NCBI GenBank assembly: GCA_035578175.1
Contig: JAQMRL010000006.1
Span: 65,208,001-65,272,000 of the forward strand
Direction: 5' to 3'
Length of the DNA: 64,000 nt
Source: Catonia carolina
Taxonomy: Eukaryota > Arthropoda > Insecta > Hemiptera > Achilidae
Part shown: one piece after another, positions 11,346-21,956 of the stretch
Layout of the letters: each line of letters starts with the position of its first letter
Position numbering within the stretch: the stretch's first letter is position 1
Notes under the pieces: model-generated
Told to the model about the DNA's origin: nothing
Seen by the model: only the letters and a program-made list of their open reading frames with translations
The model's database searches: none
Position numbers and translations under genes: made by a program

Positions 11346-11757
11346 TTTGTTCTAATGGAATAAGGTCGTTGGTGATTACAGAAAATCAAACATTTCTAGT
11401 CATGTAATTCAGCTATAGGCAATATTACAGGTCGCATTTTATTTCTTACAAAGTTTATGAAGAAAAAATTTTCTCGGAATGCACCACAACTTACAAAATG
11501 TTTGTAGAAACTGCACGGTAGCGAAATGTACTAGTGTCTGACTGTTGAGGTTGGCAGCACTGTCGTATTTTAACTTCCCTTCCTCACAGCCCATCCATAC
11601 GCAAAAGGCAATCTCGTGACTTCAGTATCTATAAATGGAAGGGTAAATTTTTATACAACCGGCTTGTACGCTGGTGACAACTCTACAATTCAAATTAGAT
11701 TCCCAGGCTTGAACTTATTTGATATATACGAAATAGAAACTATGAATATGTTTTTGT
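11346..11757. other. No feature recognised
   Basis: No coding or repeat signal that I can support. Confidence 0.45.
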
Positions 11758-11767
11758 ACTGATTCTA

Positions 11768-12168
11768 TTATGCCCAAAACGGGCAGGTGGAGTGTTATTT
11801 TAATTGCACTCTATCTGTTTGGTCCAGGGCTAAAAAAATAGTTCTGTTTCTTATCACATAGTCAGCCACTTATATGACTGAACTATTTAAGAACAGAAGA
11901 GGTAGAGGTGTAAAAGACACTAGTCAGAGTTATCTCCTCTGAGAGTAATGAATTTCACTATGCAGCCAGACCCTGTGGTGAATGAAGTGAAGGTGTTATT
12001 TGCAGGGTGGAAAGTGAGTGCTTTTCGGAGGTCCTGGCATGCTGATAAGCATACTCTTTCAACTCAGTGAGGAAGGCAATGATAAACCACCTTACTCCTC
12101 GTTTTTACTTAGTAAAACCTCTAGAGGTTCAAACCAGCCTTTCGGCTGTTGACCTAAACAACAACAAC
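11768..12168 (+). mobile_element. SINE-like family A copy with 10-bp target duplication
   Basis: Full-length: begins TTATGCCCAAAACGGGCAGG and ends GACCTAAACAACAACAAC. Perfect direct repeats ACTGATTCTA flank it (11758-11767 and 12169-12178). The target duplication plus (AAC)n tail support insertion by target-primed reverse transcription. Confidence 0.9.
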
Positions 12169-12262
12169 ACTGATTCTACCGGGTGATTTTTTAGTCCTGT
12201 TACCCAATTGTTAATGTCTGGTAATTTTTTTCTAAGAAAGGGATATTTTGTTTTGTGACACA

Positions 12263-12875
12263 AAGTTGGTAGCCCTACTCAACCGGTATAGATACGACAG
12301 TTTGAGTTGATTCTCCTTGAGTTGCGTAAAATTTTGTGCTGTTTCCAGTTGTGTTACGAACAGAATGTCTTTTACCCTAGAACAACGGGTTTTCATTCTT
12401 GAACAATATTTTGCTACAAAATCGTATGCGAGTGTAAAAGAATCATTTCAAATTAAATTTTTTGGTGTTCCTCCACTCTATTCTAGTCAATTTCTAGGCT
12501 AACTAACTGATTTTTAGAGGCAGGTATTGTTTGCAGCAGAAAACGTAGTTGTCGACCAACTCTCTTGACAGATGACGTTAAGAGAATGTGAAAACAAGAT
12601 TGCTCAATTCTCCATGGAAAAGTTTACAAAAACTTTCCTCGCATATTGATTTGTCATGTTCGAGTGCTCAGAAAGCTGCTAAAAAATTGAAATTATATCC
12701 GTATCACATACGATTAGTTCTAGAGCTTCAGCCTCCAGATTTAAACAAGAGATTGTTTTAGGATAAAAGACATTCTGTTCGTAGCACGACCGGAAATGGC
12801 ACAAAAGTTTACACAGCTCAAGGAGAATCAACTCACACTGCCATATCTATACTGGTTGAGTAGGGCTACCAACTT
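12263..12875 (+). mobile_element. Non-autonomous DUF4817-type DNA transposon with ~58-bp TIRs
   Basis: The ends are long inverted repeats beginning AAGTTGGTAGCCCTACTCAA and running about 58 bp to CTCCTTGAG, with four or five mismatches. The 613-bp element contains the start of a transposase-like reading frame and its decayed continuation. No clear target duplication is visible. Confidence 0.8.
12365..12502 (+). pseudogene. DUF4817-like transposase N-terminus
   Basis: Starts MSFTLEQRVFILEQYFATKS and continues YASVKESFQIKF, matching the DUF4817 helix-turn-helix found at the N-terminus of transposase-like proteins in insects (F..EQR.FI.E.....SY..V...F..KF). The frame then breaks. Further pieces resembling CRPTLLTDDVKRM and EMAQKFTQLKENQ follow in other frames up to the right TIR, so the catalytic domain is largely deleted. 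Confidence 0.7.
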
Positions 12876-12879
12876 GTAT

Positions 12880-13275
12880 AATATCTGCTTATAAGATCCC
12901 ATATCAGTATTATTTGCCATAATGTTACGATTCCACTAGAATTGCTACAATACGAAAGCTTCCTTTTGATAAATAGCCAAAGCTAGATCACTCATCTGAT
13001 TAAAAGGGGTCAACTTTGCCTCAGGGTTAAGGATTGAAGTTCATTCACGGATGAAATTGAACGATTCAACTTCCCTGTGCTATTCCCGCCCGATTTATGA
13101 TTAATAAAATAATCCCCTGCACCAATCCCGTTCGTCTACACACACCCTTCACCTTGCTATTTATTATTCTTTGTGTAGTAAAATAAAATTTATCTTATTA
13201 ACCTTTACATTAAATTTATTGGTACTTTTCTAAATCTATAAAAAAAGTATTCACATGTACGAGTAAGATTACTTA
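12880..13275. other. No feature recognised
   Basis: No coding or shared repeat sequence supported. Confidence 0.45.
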
Positions 13276-13282
13276 AAAAAAA

Positions 13283-13352
13283 TCTGGTGTGAAACACTCA
13301 CACAATTTTCTCTTGCCAATGCAAATAATGAACAATATAATCTAACATTAGA
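13283..13352 (-). mobile_element. Family C terminal fragment
   Basis: Begins TCTGGTGTGAAACACTCACA and continues with TTTTCTCTTGCCAATGCAAA, the C terminus with its GTGTGA..TCACAC hairpin and subterminal repeat. Only about 70 bp remain. The following 300 bp to 13665 hold nothing I recognise. Confidence 0.75.
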
Positions 13353-13676
13353 AAGAAGAAAACAAAAGAACATACGGAAAAAAGAACATAGCCATATACG
13401 GAAAACAAATCATTTACTAACAAATATAAATAGTAGGCTTTTCACAATCACAAAAACAATCGAAATCTTTCGTCCATAATGAGGCCGTTATCGTTCACAA
13501 AAGAAATCATACTGTACGTAAAATTTTTAAATGCAAATGTATAATATTTATTTTAAATTAGCTTCTTGTAGAGATGCATTTTTCATATTTTGGCTGAAAC
13601 GAAATAATGTAATTAAGGGAATCTTTAAAAAAATGTGATTAAGTGATCACGGGTAAATCGTTTAAATAATGAAATT

Positions 13677-14114
13677 GTTGTTTAGATCAACAGCTGAAAA
13701 GCTGGTTTGAACCTCTAGAGGTTTTACTAAGTAAAACGAGGAGTGAGGTGGTTTACAAGTGCCTTCCTCACTGAAAGAGTATGAAGAGTATTGAAAGAGT
13801 ATTGTGTATTGAAAGAGTATGCTTATCAGCATGCCAGGCCTTCCGAAAAGCACCTACTTTTCACCCTGCAAATTGCACCTTCACTTCATTTAGCACAGGG
13901 CTGGCTTTATAGTGAAGTTCATTACTCTCAGAGGAGATAACTCTGACTAGTGTCTTTGACACTTTTACACTTCTACCTTTCTGTTTTTAAATAGGTCAGT
14001 CATATAATTAGCTGACTGCGTGATAAGAAACAGAATTTTGTTTTGTAGCCCTGTAAACTGCAGATAAAGTGCAATTAATTTAACACTCCACCTGCCCGTT
14101 ATGGGCATACGAAT
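13677..14114 (-). mobile_element. SINE-like family A copy with 11-bp target duplication
   Basis: Full length on the minus strand. Flanked by perfect ATAATGAAATT repeats (13666-13676, 14115-14125). It contains an internal local amplification of GAAAGAGTAT/GAAGAGTATT at about 13777-13820 that other copies lack. Confidence 0.9.
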
Positions 14115-14125
14115 ATAATGAAATT

Positions 14126-14465
14126 ACAATAGTTTTTTAAAAGTATATTATTTAGGAATTGCTAATAGAACAATTGGTCTTTCAAATAAATATGGGTAGA
14201 CTCTTTTGTTTATTAAAAAATAATTATTATTTTAAAAATATTATTACTCATTGCTAAAGACTTATTTTTGATAGGGGGAAACAAATGAATCTAATCATTT
14301 TGAGAAATCGTAGATAATTTACCAAAGAGATGATTAGAAGATTGTTTCCAGAATAATATTGCTAATTGATTTTAAGACTAATTTGGTAGTAAATAATTTA
14401 AGGTATTCACTAGAAGGATTTGACAATGTCTCTGAGGATTTTGATGGGGTGTTAGAAACCCAGGA
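14126..14465. other. No feature recognised
   Basis: AT-rich, no coding signal. Confidence 0.45.
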
Positions 14466-14469
14466 GGAG

Positions 14470-14715
14470 ACGAGAGATAGTTGTCAGAGCGGCCGAGGGT
14501 AACACCCGTGACGAAGACAAAGAGAAGATTTTCGTCGCTGCGTTGTGTCTCTCCCCATACGCTTATACACCATCACAGAACTTCACCATTCAGTGTAACA
14601 AATGGCCAAAGGAGGACGCCTTTAGCCCCGTGCCGCATTATTTCACTTCGTTATCCCTCTGTTTTCCAACAACCGCCTTCATCTATCCGTCCTTCCCCCA
14701 CCTTAAGTAACTAAC
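14470..14715 (+). other. GC-richer patch, unrecognised 77-codon frame
   Basis: About 245 bp with near-balanced GC in a strongly AT-rich neighbourhood. A 77-codon frame (14481-14714, TTG start) is rich in Ser, Pro, Arg and Thr and matches no domain I know. It may be a fragment of a LINE 5' region or a decayed exon. No TIR, TSD or splice signals could be tied to it. Confidence 0.25.
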
Positions 14716-15360
14716 AGTTGAAATTAACTTTACTTATATTTTAGCAGCTTTTCGAATTAACTACGGACGTAATTTTTCATTTGGTATTGCCATTTGGAAA
14801 GCTTTATTCCCCATCTTTTTCTACTCGGTTAACTTTTCTCTTACTTTTTCAAAGGCGCTAAGAGCAATCATATATCAAATTCGCGAGGAAATGGTAATAT
14901 TTCTCATTGTTGTTGACATCCACTTCCTTTATAAATCAAAAAACTTATAAAAAATTTTAATAAATGTTACCCGATTCTAATCATCATATTTCTTTCATAA
15001 TTTCACTTTCTTTTAACGAAGATTATAAAAGTTTTCCTATGGATTTAATTATATCAAATGAAAACTAATCTTTTCCTTTTGGAAAAAAGTTAATTTAAAT
15101 ATCCATTACAAAGATTTTGAATGAGTACTAAATTATTTTGAACTGCAAATGATAAGGTCCCGGGTTCGGTTCCTTCCAGGTTTGGAAAATCACATGACTA
15201 ACTAATCCCCTTTTGGGCTTAACGGCAAACTAAGTACAGAAAACGTTTAACTTCTCATATATCCTTACACGTTGAAAGCACTATCACTGGTGTATATTAT
15301 GTATTAATGTATCCATGACATATACAAAACACGGAAAAATATGGTGAGAAACGTTATCGG
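14716..15360. other. No feature recognised
   Basis: AT-rich; nothing supported. Confidence 0.45.
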
Positions 15361-15367
15361 TGCTGCT

Positions 15368-15705
15368 TTTATTGGTGGCAATTTTTAGAATTGTCAAGTA
15401 TCATTTTTGTTACTCCGTCCGTCCGTCTCACCCACATGTCACTAACTACAAGAGATAGCAACAAACGGTTTTAAGATTCGTAATCTACACAAAACGTTAG
15501 TGTGCCTGGATTGATTTTGACGTTCCGGTTTTAACCGGAAGTAGCCCAAAACCGGAAGTCAAAAAATCAAAATCGGAATTTGGAAACATAAATAGTGTCA
15601 TTTGATACCTATTAAAGAGTAGATACAGAAATCACTAATGGTTTTTCCAATAAGTCAAAGGTAAGCCTTTTTTAAAATTGCCACCATAAAAGGTATTTTT
15701 ATTTA
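15368..15705 (-). mobile_element. MITE family G copy with matching inverted ends
   Basis: Left end CTTTTATTGGTGGCAATTTT and right end AAAATTGCCACCATAAAAGG are near-perfect inverted repeats of about 20 bp. The interior carries CCGGTTTTAACCGGAAGTAG, CCAAAACCGGAAGTCAA and the AGAGTAGATACAGAAATCAC block in minus orientation relative to 7378-7705. A GTCCGTCCGTC repeat lies near 15417. Confidence 0.75.
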
Positions 15706-16335
15706 ATGGGCTCTTTTGATGCTAACCAATACTTGTAATGATTATTATATAATTTGAATTACTATTCAAAAGATTTGTTAAAGGAGCAAGAAATACAATT
15801 AATTAAAAAAGTTTTTGAAATTAACCCATGAAAATATTAATTACTTATAAAAGATATCGGTGGAAATAAAAGTAAGAAAAACCACAATTACATACTTAAT
15901 GCGGTTAAAATTTTTTGCTTTTATTACGTCTTTTACTTTTATTACTTGATAAAACATGCAGATGTTAAAGTAATAATGATTTAATTTTCATCTTACTTGA
16001 AAACCTAATGTTTTTATGATAATTTATGATTATTTTTGTTCCAGAAATGATGATAATAATCTAGTCTATGAGGAAAACAAGTGGAACGGATGCACCGGCT
16101 GTAGAATATTGCATTTTACTTTATGCTCCTGTAGTAGTGGTAGTACATATGGCGTTAAACCATAAGAAATGAAATAATAATGTTGGAGAAGTAAAAACAG
16201 GATGTTAAAGAAGCGTAAAGGGAAAAAGGAAGCGGTGAAGACTTTAGTGGGAGAGTGTGAGTTGGAAAAAGGAAGGAAAATATCAGTGTTTAAACCTATG
16301 TTTAGAATACAAAAACAAATATTAAAAAATATAGT
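15706..16335. other. No feature recognised
   Basis: AT-rich. A 93-codon minus-strand frame (16066-16347) is Phe/Leu/Ser-rich and has no domain support. Confidence 0.45.
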
Positions 16336-16336
16336 G

Positions 16337-16570
16337 TAAACACTCACACAACTTTATCTTGCCAATGTAAATAATAAAACATATAACCGGTGTTCAATCA
16401 TGAGTAATCAATATAAAATGAATAACAACCTAATTTTAAACATGAGTGAATGACGGGAAATTAAAATTAATATCTGTAGAACTTAAAAATACGGAATATC
16501 AGTATTTGCCGCTACACTGTATTCTTTTTTTCGTATAACTTTTTTTAATGCATAATCCGTTGTACAACAA
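16337..16570 (-). mobile_element. Family C terminal fragment
   Basis: GTAAACACTCACACAACTTT, CTTGCCAATGTAAATAAT and CATGAGTGAATGACG match the C end at 52504 onward. It is truncated after about 230 bp. The 400 bp to 16980 show nothing further. Confidence 0.75.
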
Positions 16571-16990
16571 TAAATGGAACGTATCAATTAGAATTAACAC
16601 ATGAACAAATTACAACCCATTGGTGTAATTAACAAATTATAACATTAAAACATATTATACTGCTCTTAATTATTATTTACAATCGAAATTAGATAGTGGG
16701 GTTTTTAAAAAAAAACAAATAAAACAAATACAAAAAACAACCAAAACCTCCTTTAAAACGAAAAAACAGAATGCGAAGTAATAAATAATAAGCTCATGAT
16801 TCCGAAAAATAAATGTACACCGAAATTTACTGGACATAATTAAAAATGTTCATTCAGTTATTTACAACATTCTCACTCAAACACACCAGTCATCTACAGA
16901 TATACTATATTCTGTAAAGAAAAAAGCCTAAAAGTAGTAGTTTTTTTTAAATTTACTCTAACTGATTGTATACATAAGTTTCAGTGAATA

Positions 16991-17514
16991 GCCTACATCA
17001 TTTCAATCTTATACACGAATGGCGTAAAAAATGGAAAATAAAACTAAATACGACAAAATCCCTTCACGTAACTTTCACACTCCGTCATGGTGATTGCCCA
17101 CCAGTATACATAGACAATGAACCTCTCACAAAAACAAATACGGTCAAGTATCTCGGTCTGACTTTTGATAAACGACTAACTTGGAGCACACATATCAAAC
17201 GGAAACGTTTATTACTGAATTCCCGACTTAAACTTCTATATTTCCTACTTCACAAACGATCAAAATTACCAATGGCACAAAAATTACGCATATATTGTTT
17301 TCTTTTGAAACCTATGTGGACCTACGGATCCCAAATTTACGGTTCAACCAAACCCTCTAACTTGCAACGAATTCAAGCATGCCAGTCAAAAACATTACGC
17401 CTTATAGCAAATGCACCTCTTTACGTTAGCAACAAAACCTTACATACAGATTTGAAAACACAACTGGTACAAAATTCCATTGAATACCTATACAAACGCT
17501 TTCCCAACAAGTAA
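16991..17514 (+). pseudogene. jockey-clade reverse transcriptase, C-terminal part
   Basis: About 174 open codons. Landmarks in order are WRKKWKIKLNTTKSLHVTF (thumb-proximal region), PPVYIDNEPL, NTVKYLGLTFDKRLTW, LKPMWTYGSQIYG, IQACQSKTLRLIANAPLYVS and NKTLHTDL. This order and wording are typical of jockey-clade LINEs in insects. The palm with the FADD box and the endonuclease are absent through 5' truncation. The apparent start at 16984 lies in the target duplication and is not a real initiation site. Confidence 0.85.
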
Positions 17515-17762
17515 CACGAACACGAGAACCCCCTGGTGCGTTCACTTTCCTCCTCCATTTACCTGATAATCCCCCTAGACGCCTTAAAAGACGCTGGAGT
17601 AGAGACCTGCTAATTTGATATACAAATTTCATTCTTGGGGAGGCACCAATGGAGGCCCTACCCCTCTCATGCCCATCATGACATTTACATTATTATGATA
17701 ATCATCACATTTGCTTGTTGTAACATTTTACAGTTGTAAATAAATAATTAAAGAGAAAAAAA
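16991..17762 (+). mobile_element. 5'-truncated jockey-type LINE insertion
   Basis: A 772-bp insert that ends in a poly(A) run after AATAAATAATTAAAGAG. It is bounded by the direct repeat AGTGAATA (16983-16990 and 17763-17770). The coding part is the reverse transcriptase C-terminal region only, the usual result of incomplete target-primed reverse transcription. Confidence 0.85.
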
Positions 17763-18051
17763 AGTGAATACGATGGCTAATGGAAGAACAGGATATACCG
17801 AAAAGGATAGTGAAGGTTCAAATTTTTGTTACCAGATAAAAGGGTTGATTTAGAATTAGGTAGGAACCTGTCTTTCTCTATTCTTCACGGAATACCATAC
17901 CAGATGAGCTATCTTTCTTTATTTATCCAACCTCTTCAAAATTTCTTTATTCTTAATTCGATATAGCAAAGACAACTTCTCTAGGATCTCATTGCTATAG
18001 CTGTTATAATCCTGTTTTAAAATCATAGTTGTGGGTTTTAGTAAAATAATA

Positions 18052-18437
18052 CTGTTTAGGTCACCAGCCGAACGGCTGACTTGAACCTGTAGAGGTTTTA
18101 CTAAGTAAAACGAGGAGTGAGGTGGTTTACTATTGCCTTCCTCACTGAGTGAAAAAGTCTCCTTATCAGTATGCCAGGCCCTCTGAAAAGTACCTTCTAT
18201 CGACCCTGCAAATGACCTTCACTTCATTCACCATACTGTAGTACAGTGATGAAATTAATTACTATTAGAGGAGATAACGCTAAATAGTGTATTTTACGTC
18301 TCTACCTCTTCTGTTCTTAAATGCTTCAGTCATATAATTTGCTGACGATGCGATGAGAAAAAGAACTATTTTTTGTGGATCTGAAACTAGCAGGTCGAGT
18401 GCAAATAATTCAACACTCCACCTGCCTACTATGGGGA
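18052..18437 (-). mobile_element. SINE-like family A copy with 13-bp target duplication
   Basis: Full length on the minus strand, flanked by perfect TAGTAAAATAATA repeats (18039-18051 and 18438-18450). Mariner E2 begins eight bases beyond its right target duplication. Confidence 0.9.
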
Positions 18438-18457
18438 TAGTAAAATAATATTATATT

Positions 18458-19378
18458 CGAGGTGTGGATATTAAATAACGAGACTGACATTGTAAAAAAA
18501 TTTATTTTAATTTTATACATAATCACTTAATGTCACCTTCAATATCCTCCTTCTCTATCCCTACAACGCTCCATAGATATTCTCCATTGTTGGAAACAGT
18601 GCTGGAAGTCATCTTCTGTCAGCTCCTTCAGGATACGAGCCGCTTTCTCCGTTACAGCTTCCACAGACTCAAATTTCCTTTTAATACAGATTTCACTTTA
18701 GGGAAAAGGTAGAAGATAATAACATGTGATGAAACGTGGTTTTTTACTTATGATCCGGACACGAAGCGCCAATCCATGCACTGGAAGAGCCAAACTTCAC
18801 CGAGAGCCAAAAAGGCTCGAATGAGAAAGTCAAAATTTACACCAATGATAATCGTTTTTTTTATATCCATGGGATTGTGTACCTTCACTGGGTTCCTGAC
18901 GATCAAACAATTAATCAATATTACTACCTTGAGGTACTTTCTAATCTAAGGCAAAGAGTAAGGAAAAACGCCCCGAAATGTGGAAGGAGAAATCATGGGT
19001 TCTCCACCAAGACAATGCGCCAGCTCATTCCGCGTTAACTGTCAAGAGGTTCCTAGCCAAGTAAACCATCTCAGTGTTAGAACATCTACCTTATTCACCA
19101 GATCTTGCACCATGTGACTTGTACCTATTCCCTAAGATGAAATCTGCATTAAAAGGGACAATATTTGAGTCTCTGGAAGCTGTAAAAGAGAAAACGGCAC
19201 GTGTCCTGAAGGAGCTGACAGAAGATGACTTCTAGCACTGTTTCCAACAATGGAGAATTGATATGGAGCGTTGTAGGGATAGAGAAGGAGTGTATATTGA
19301 AGGTGACAATAAGTGATCATGAATAAAATAAAAATAACATTTTTTACGTCAGTCTCGTTATTTAATAGCCACACCTCG
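18458..19378 (+). mobile_element. Rearranged mariner element E2 with inverted 3' ends
   Basis: Same architecture and same internal junction (GGTAGAAGATAATAACATG) as E1. The left ~260 bp is an inverted copy of the right ~245 bp. TIRs begin CGAGGTGTGG. The left TA target has degraded to TT; the right TA is intact. Two independent insertions of the same rearrangement show that it transposed after forming, presumably with transposase from an intact relative. Confidence 0.85.
18722..19314 (+). pseudogene. mariner transposase catalytic domain (copy E2)
   Basis: Catalytic landmarks are ACATGTGATGAAACGTGG (CDETW, first Asp), WVLHQDNAPAHSALTVKRFL (second Asp) and PYSPDLAPCDL (third Asp), then VLKELTEDDF and the EGVYIEGDN end. 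Several small indels break the frame near 18890 and 18965, and TGA or TAG stops occur downstream. Compared with E1 it keeps the Asn-Ala-Pro of the HQDNAP box but has a different set of frame breaks. The N-terminal DNA-binding part is absent. Confidence 0.8.
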
Positions 19379-19380
19379 TA

Positions 19381-19950
19381 TAATAAAAAATTAGATTAAT
19401 ATCAATTAATCTTTATAAGTTTTTTTTAAAATTACAGTAAGTAAAAGGATTAAAGGTTTTATAAAACGCTATATGGGCAAGGTAAGTGGTTTTTGTACAA
19501 AATGAGTACATCAAGTAAAAGATCCATTTCGTTTAAGTATGAAGTTTAACTAAGTGCTAATGCTATGCAGTGCTGACGTAATAGTATAATAATAATAATA
19601 ATAATAATAATGTTGAAACTGATGGCGAGACTTTTAAAATCAGAACAAATTGAAAAGTTATACTTAGAAGCTTATATTACAAGCATCTACACTTTTTGAT
19701 ATTTACTGAAGTTGAATTTTATAACCTTTTAGTTAATCTTAATCGTATTTTTAGTTTTATTTTTGTTGATATTGAAGAAATAGTTTTTTCTAGATAGTTT
19801 ATCTATTGAACAGGAAACAACATATATTAAGTAGATTGTTTATTAACTTTTAAGACGTAAGTATAAATAATAATTAACCCTCAAAATAATTTATTATTGA
19901 GCCATTATTCAGTAATTTTCTAGAAATACCTAAGGAAATAAATTGTTCGT
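19381..19950. other. AT-rich stretch with (ATA)n microsatellite
   Basis: No genes. Nine ATA/AAT units occur at about 19586-19612. Confidence 0.6.
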
Positions 19951-19960
19951 AGTAAGAAAT

Positions 19961-20343
19961 TTTACACATAACAGACAGATGGAGTGTTAAATTATTTGCA
20001 TTCAATCTGTTAGTTCCACGACTAAAAAAACTAGTTCTGTTTCTTATCACATGATCAGCCAATTAAATGACTGAAGCATTTAAGAACAGAATAGGTAGAG
20101 GTGTAAAATACATTAGTCAGAGTTATCTCCTCTCAAAAAGTAATGATTGCATTATACAGCCAGACCCTGCTGTGAATAAAGTGACGTTTTCATTTGAAGG
20201 GTGGAAAATATGTGATTTTCATGCTGATAAGCATAATTTTAAACTCAGTGAGAAAGGCAATTATAAATAACCTCACTTCTCGTTTTACTTAGGAACCTCT
20301 AGTGGTTCAAAGCAGCCTTTCTGCTGATGACCTAAACAACAAC
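19961..20343 (+). mobile_element. SINE-like family A copy
   Basis: Degenerate copy: CACATAACAGACAGATGGAG to CTGATGACCTAAACAACAAC. A possible AGTAAG target duplication lies on both sides (19951 and 20344). About 350 bp follow without a recognised feature, to 20700. Confidence 0.8.
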
Positions 20344-20714
20344 AGTAAGTTATTGTGTATTCTATGAAGTGTTATGTATCGAACAAGGAATTGCCGCGAA
20401 TGAAAGGTTTTGAATAAGAGTTCTCGGAAATCGAAACTATTATACTAAATGATATGTTTAGTTGAGACTACTGTTCAAATGGACATAAGTAGAATTACTA
20501 ACTGTTTTGAACACATACAGTGAAATTTTCAGTGCAATTCTCTCATTTCTCATAATCATCCTTATCTTTACTTTTATACTATTTCTATTGATGTTATAAC
20601 TTTTATCAGTCGGTATAAAAACAGTATGATATTATGTTCTAAATTTAGAAATACTGTATTATTAATTGAATTTATTATTATAATTTTTCTTACTTTTACG
20701 AGAGAAAACCTAAT

Positions 20715-21403
20715 TTACCGATACCCAGGTAGGCTTTACCTGGGGTATGCGGAGCTCTGCCGAGGCAAATATCCGTCAAAACCTCTCAGTTCCTTTCTAC
20801 GCCATCCCGACTTGCCGCGGTATCACCGTTAGGCATAACTTCACAACAAGCCGGAGGTTCTTTATTAGCTGGATAACGTTATCTTAAGGATTTCTCTTCT
20901 TATCACCCATTTTTCTCCTTCTTGAGTGGTTTCTTCTGGGACTAACGCCGGGCTTCTCTGCTCTTTATCACCTTCTGGATGGACTCCTCAATGGCCTTTC
21001 TTCTTCTGCAATCATAAAATCCCAGAGATTTTCTGAAGAAATCGGTCCCCAGAACAACCCTCTCTGGTATCCATCTTCTGCAGTCGAAAATAGCATGTAC
21101 TGCGCTGTCCTCCTTTGCCTCAAAATCCAGACAGCTTGCTTCATCTGATCATGTGAACCGGTGGAGATACGCTTGAAAGCAACCATGCCCCTTCAATGCC
21201 TGCGTAAAGTAATAACTCGCGATACCCCCACTCAGCCATTTTTTTAGATCCGGAATCAATCTATGTATCCATCGACTGGACAACTCTTCATCCCATCTCT
21301 CCTGCCACCTCCTGAGAAGTCTATCTCTGGCCTCTCTCTTTATCTGAGCCATTGTAGCCTCACCAGCTTTCAATTTCTCAGATATCTCACTTCTTTCCAA
21401 TTA
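20715..21403 (-). pseudogene. R1-type LINE, C-terminal fragment
   Basis: The minus-strand frame from 21400 reads IKREARDRLLRRWQERWDEE, then SSRWIHRLIPDLKKWLSGG and YYFTQALKGHGCFQAYLHRF. This is the region downstream of the reverse transcriptase in R1-clade LINEs (W...W....GRWT..LIP....W....G...Y..TQ.L.GHG.F..YL.RF). After a stop a second frame gives CLDFEAKEDSAVHAIFDCRR, the Cys/His cluster of these proteins. The 3' end carries an inverted repeat CCCAGGTA..TACCTGGG (20724-20744). 5'-truncated and interrupted. Confidence 0.75.
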
Positions 21404-21594
21404 ATTATTTTAATTAATTACACTATAATTTATCTGTTTCATAATATTCGTAATACAATGCTGGTTAGTTTCCGCTGATGTATTGCATAGTTATGGTATA
21501 ACAATAATAATTACGAACTAAATACAGTAAATAAAATATACACATGTCACCGGATGGCGACATTAAGTGGCGAGTTGAAACCTTTAATTTTGGT

Positions 21595-21610
21595 GGCCCT
21601 GAAAAGGGCC
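21595..21610 (-). terminator. Histone-type mRNA 3' stem-loop
   Basis: On the minus strand the 16 bases are GGCCCTTTTCAGGGCC: a six-base-pair stem and TTTC loop. It is preceded by AAAC and followed by ACCAAAATTAAAGG. This matches the animal replication-dependent histone 3' signal (GGYYCTTTTCAGRRCC then ACCA) that SLBP binds, with a purine-rich stretch where U7 snRNA would pair. The match is to the whole element, not the stem alone. Confidence 0.7.
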
Positions 21611-21612
21611 GT

Positions 21613-21795
21613 TTAAGCGGTGGTCGTCTTGATGGGAAGCGTCGATCGTAGTCGTCGTGGTGGTTGAGGAGCTGGGTGACACGGCGTGTCGTCGTCCAGC
21701 GGAGACGTCATCTTCTTCCATCGCAGAAGTGCGTCGATGGCTGCTTCGTCGGGTCCGGTGGGCGTAAGGATCGGTCGAGGGACCGCTGTGGGCAT
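21613..21795 (-). CDS. Hypothetical 60-residue ORF ending at a histone-type stem-loop
   Basis: The frame begins MPTAVPRPILTPTGPDEAAI, continues through DALLRWKKMTSPLDDDTPCH and ends with a basic, Thr-rich tail. The TAA stop lies two bases before the stem-loop at 21595-21610. Histone mRNAs usually have a few tens of bases there, so the spacing is odd. I do not recognise the protein. No signal peptide or membrane segment is visible. The same frame extends upstream past one in-frame TGA, so this ORF may be the 3' part of a longer broken gene. GC-rich codons set it apart from its surroundings. Confidence 0.3.
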   Translation of the reverse strand: MPTAVPRPILTPTGPDEAAIDALLRWKKMTSPLDDDTPCHPAPQPPRRLRSTLPIKTTTA

Positions 21796-21956
21796 CGCTC
21801 ACGTCAGCGGGCGATGACGGTCCGGTCGACGGCTTACGGTGACGGGTCGGCGAGCGGAAGCATCATCTTTTCTCTTGCAGGGTCGTCGATTAGTCTTCGC
21901 TGGAGTCCTGTAGCCGTGTGCCGTGGTGGACGTCTTGTCTGCTATCTGGATCGGAA

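Noticed and set aside
13662..13853. 63-codon minus-strand frame
   Set aside because: Frame inside SINE family A; similar incidental frames appear in other A copies.
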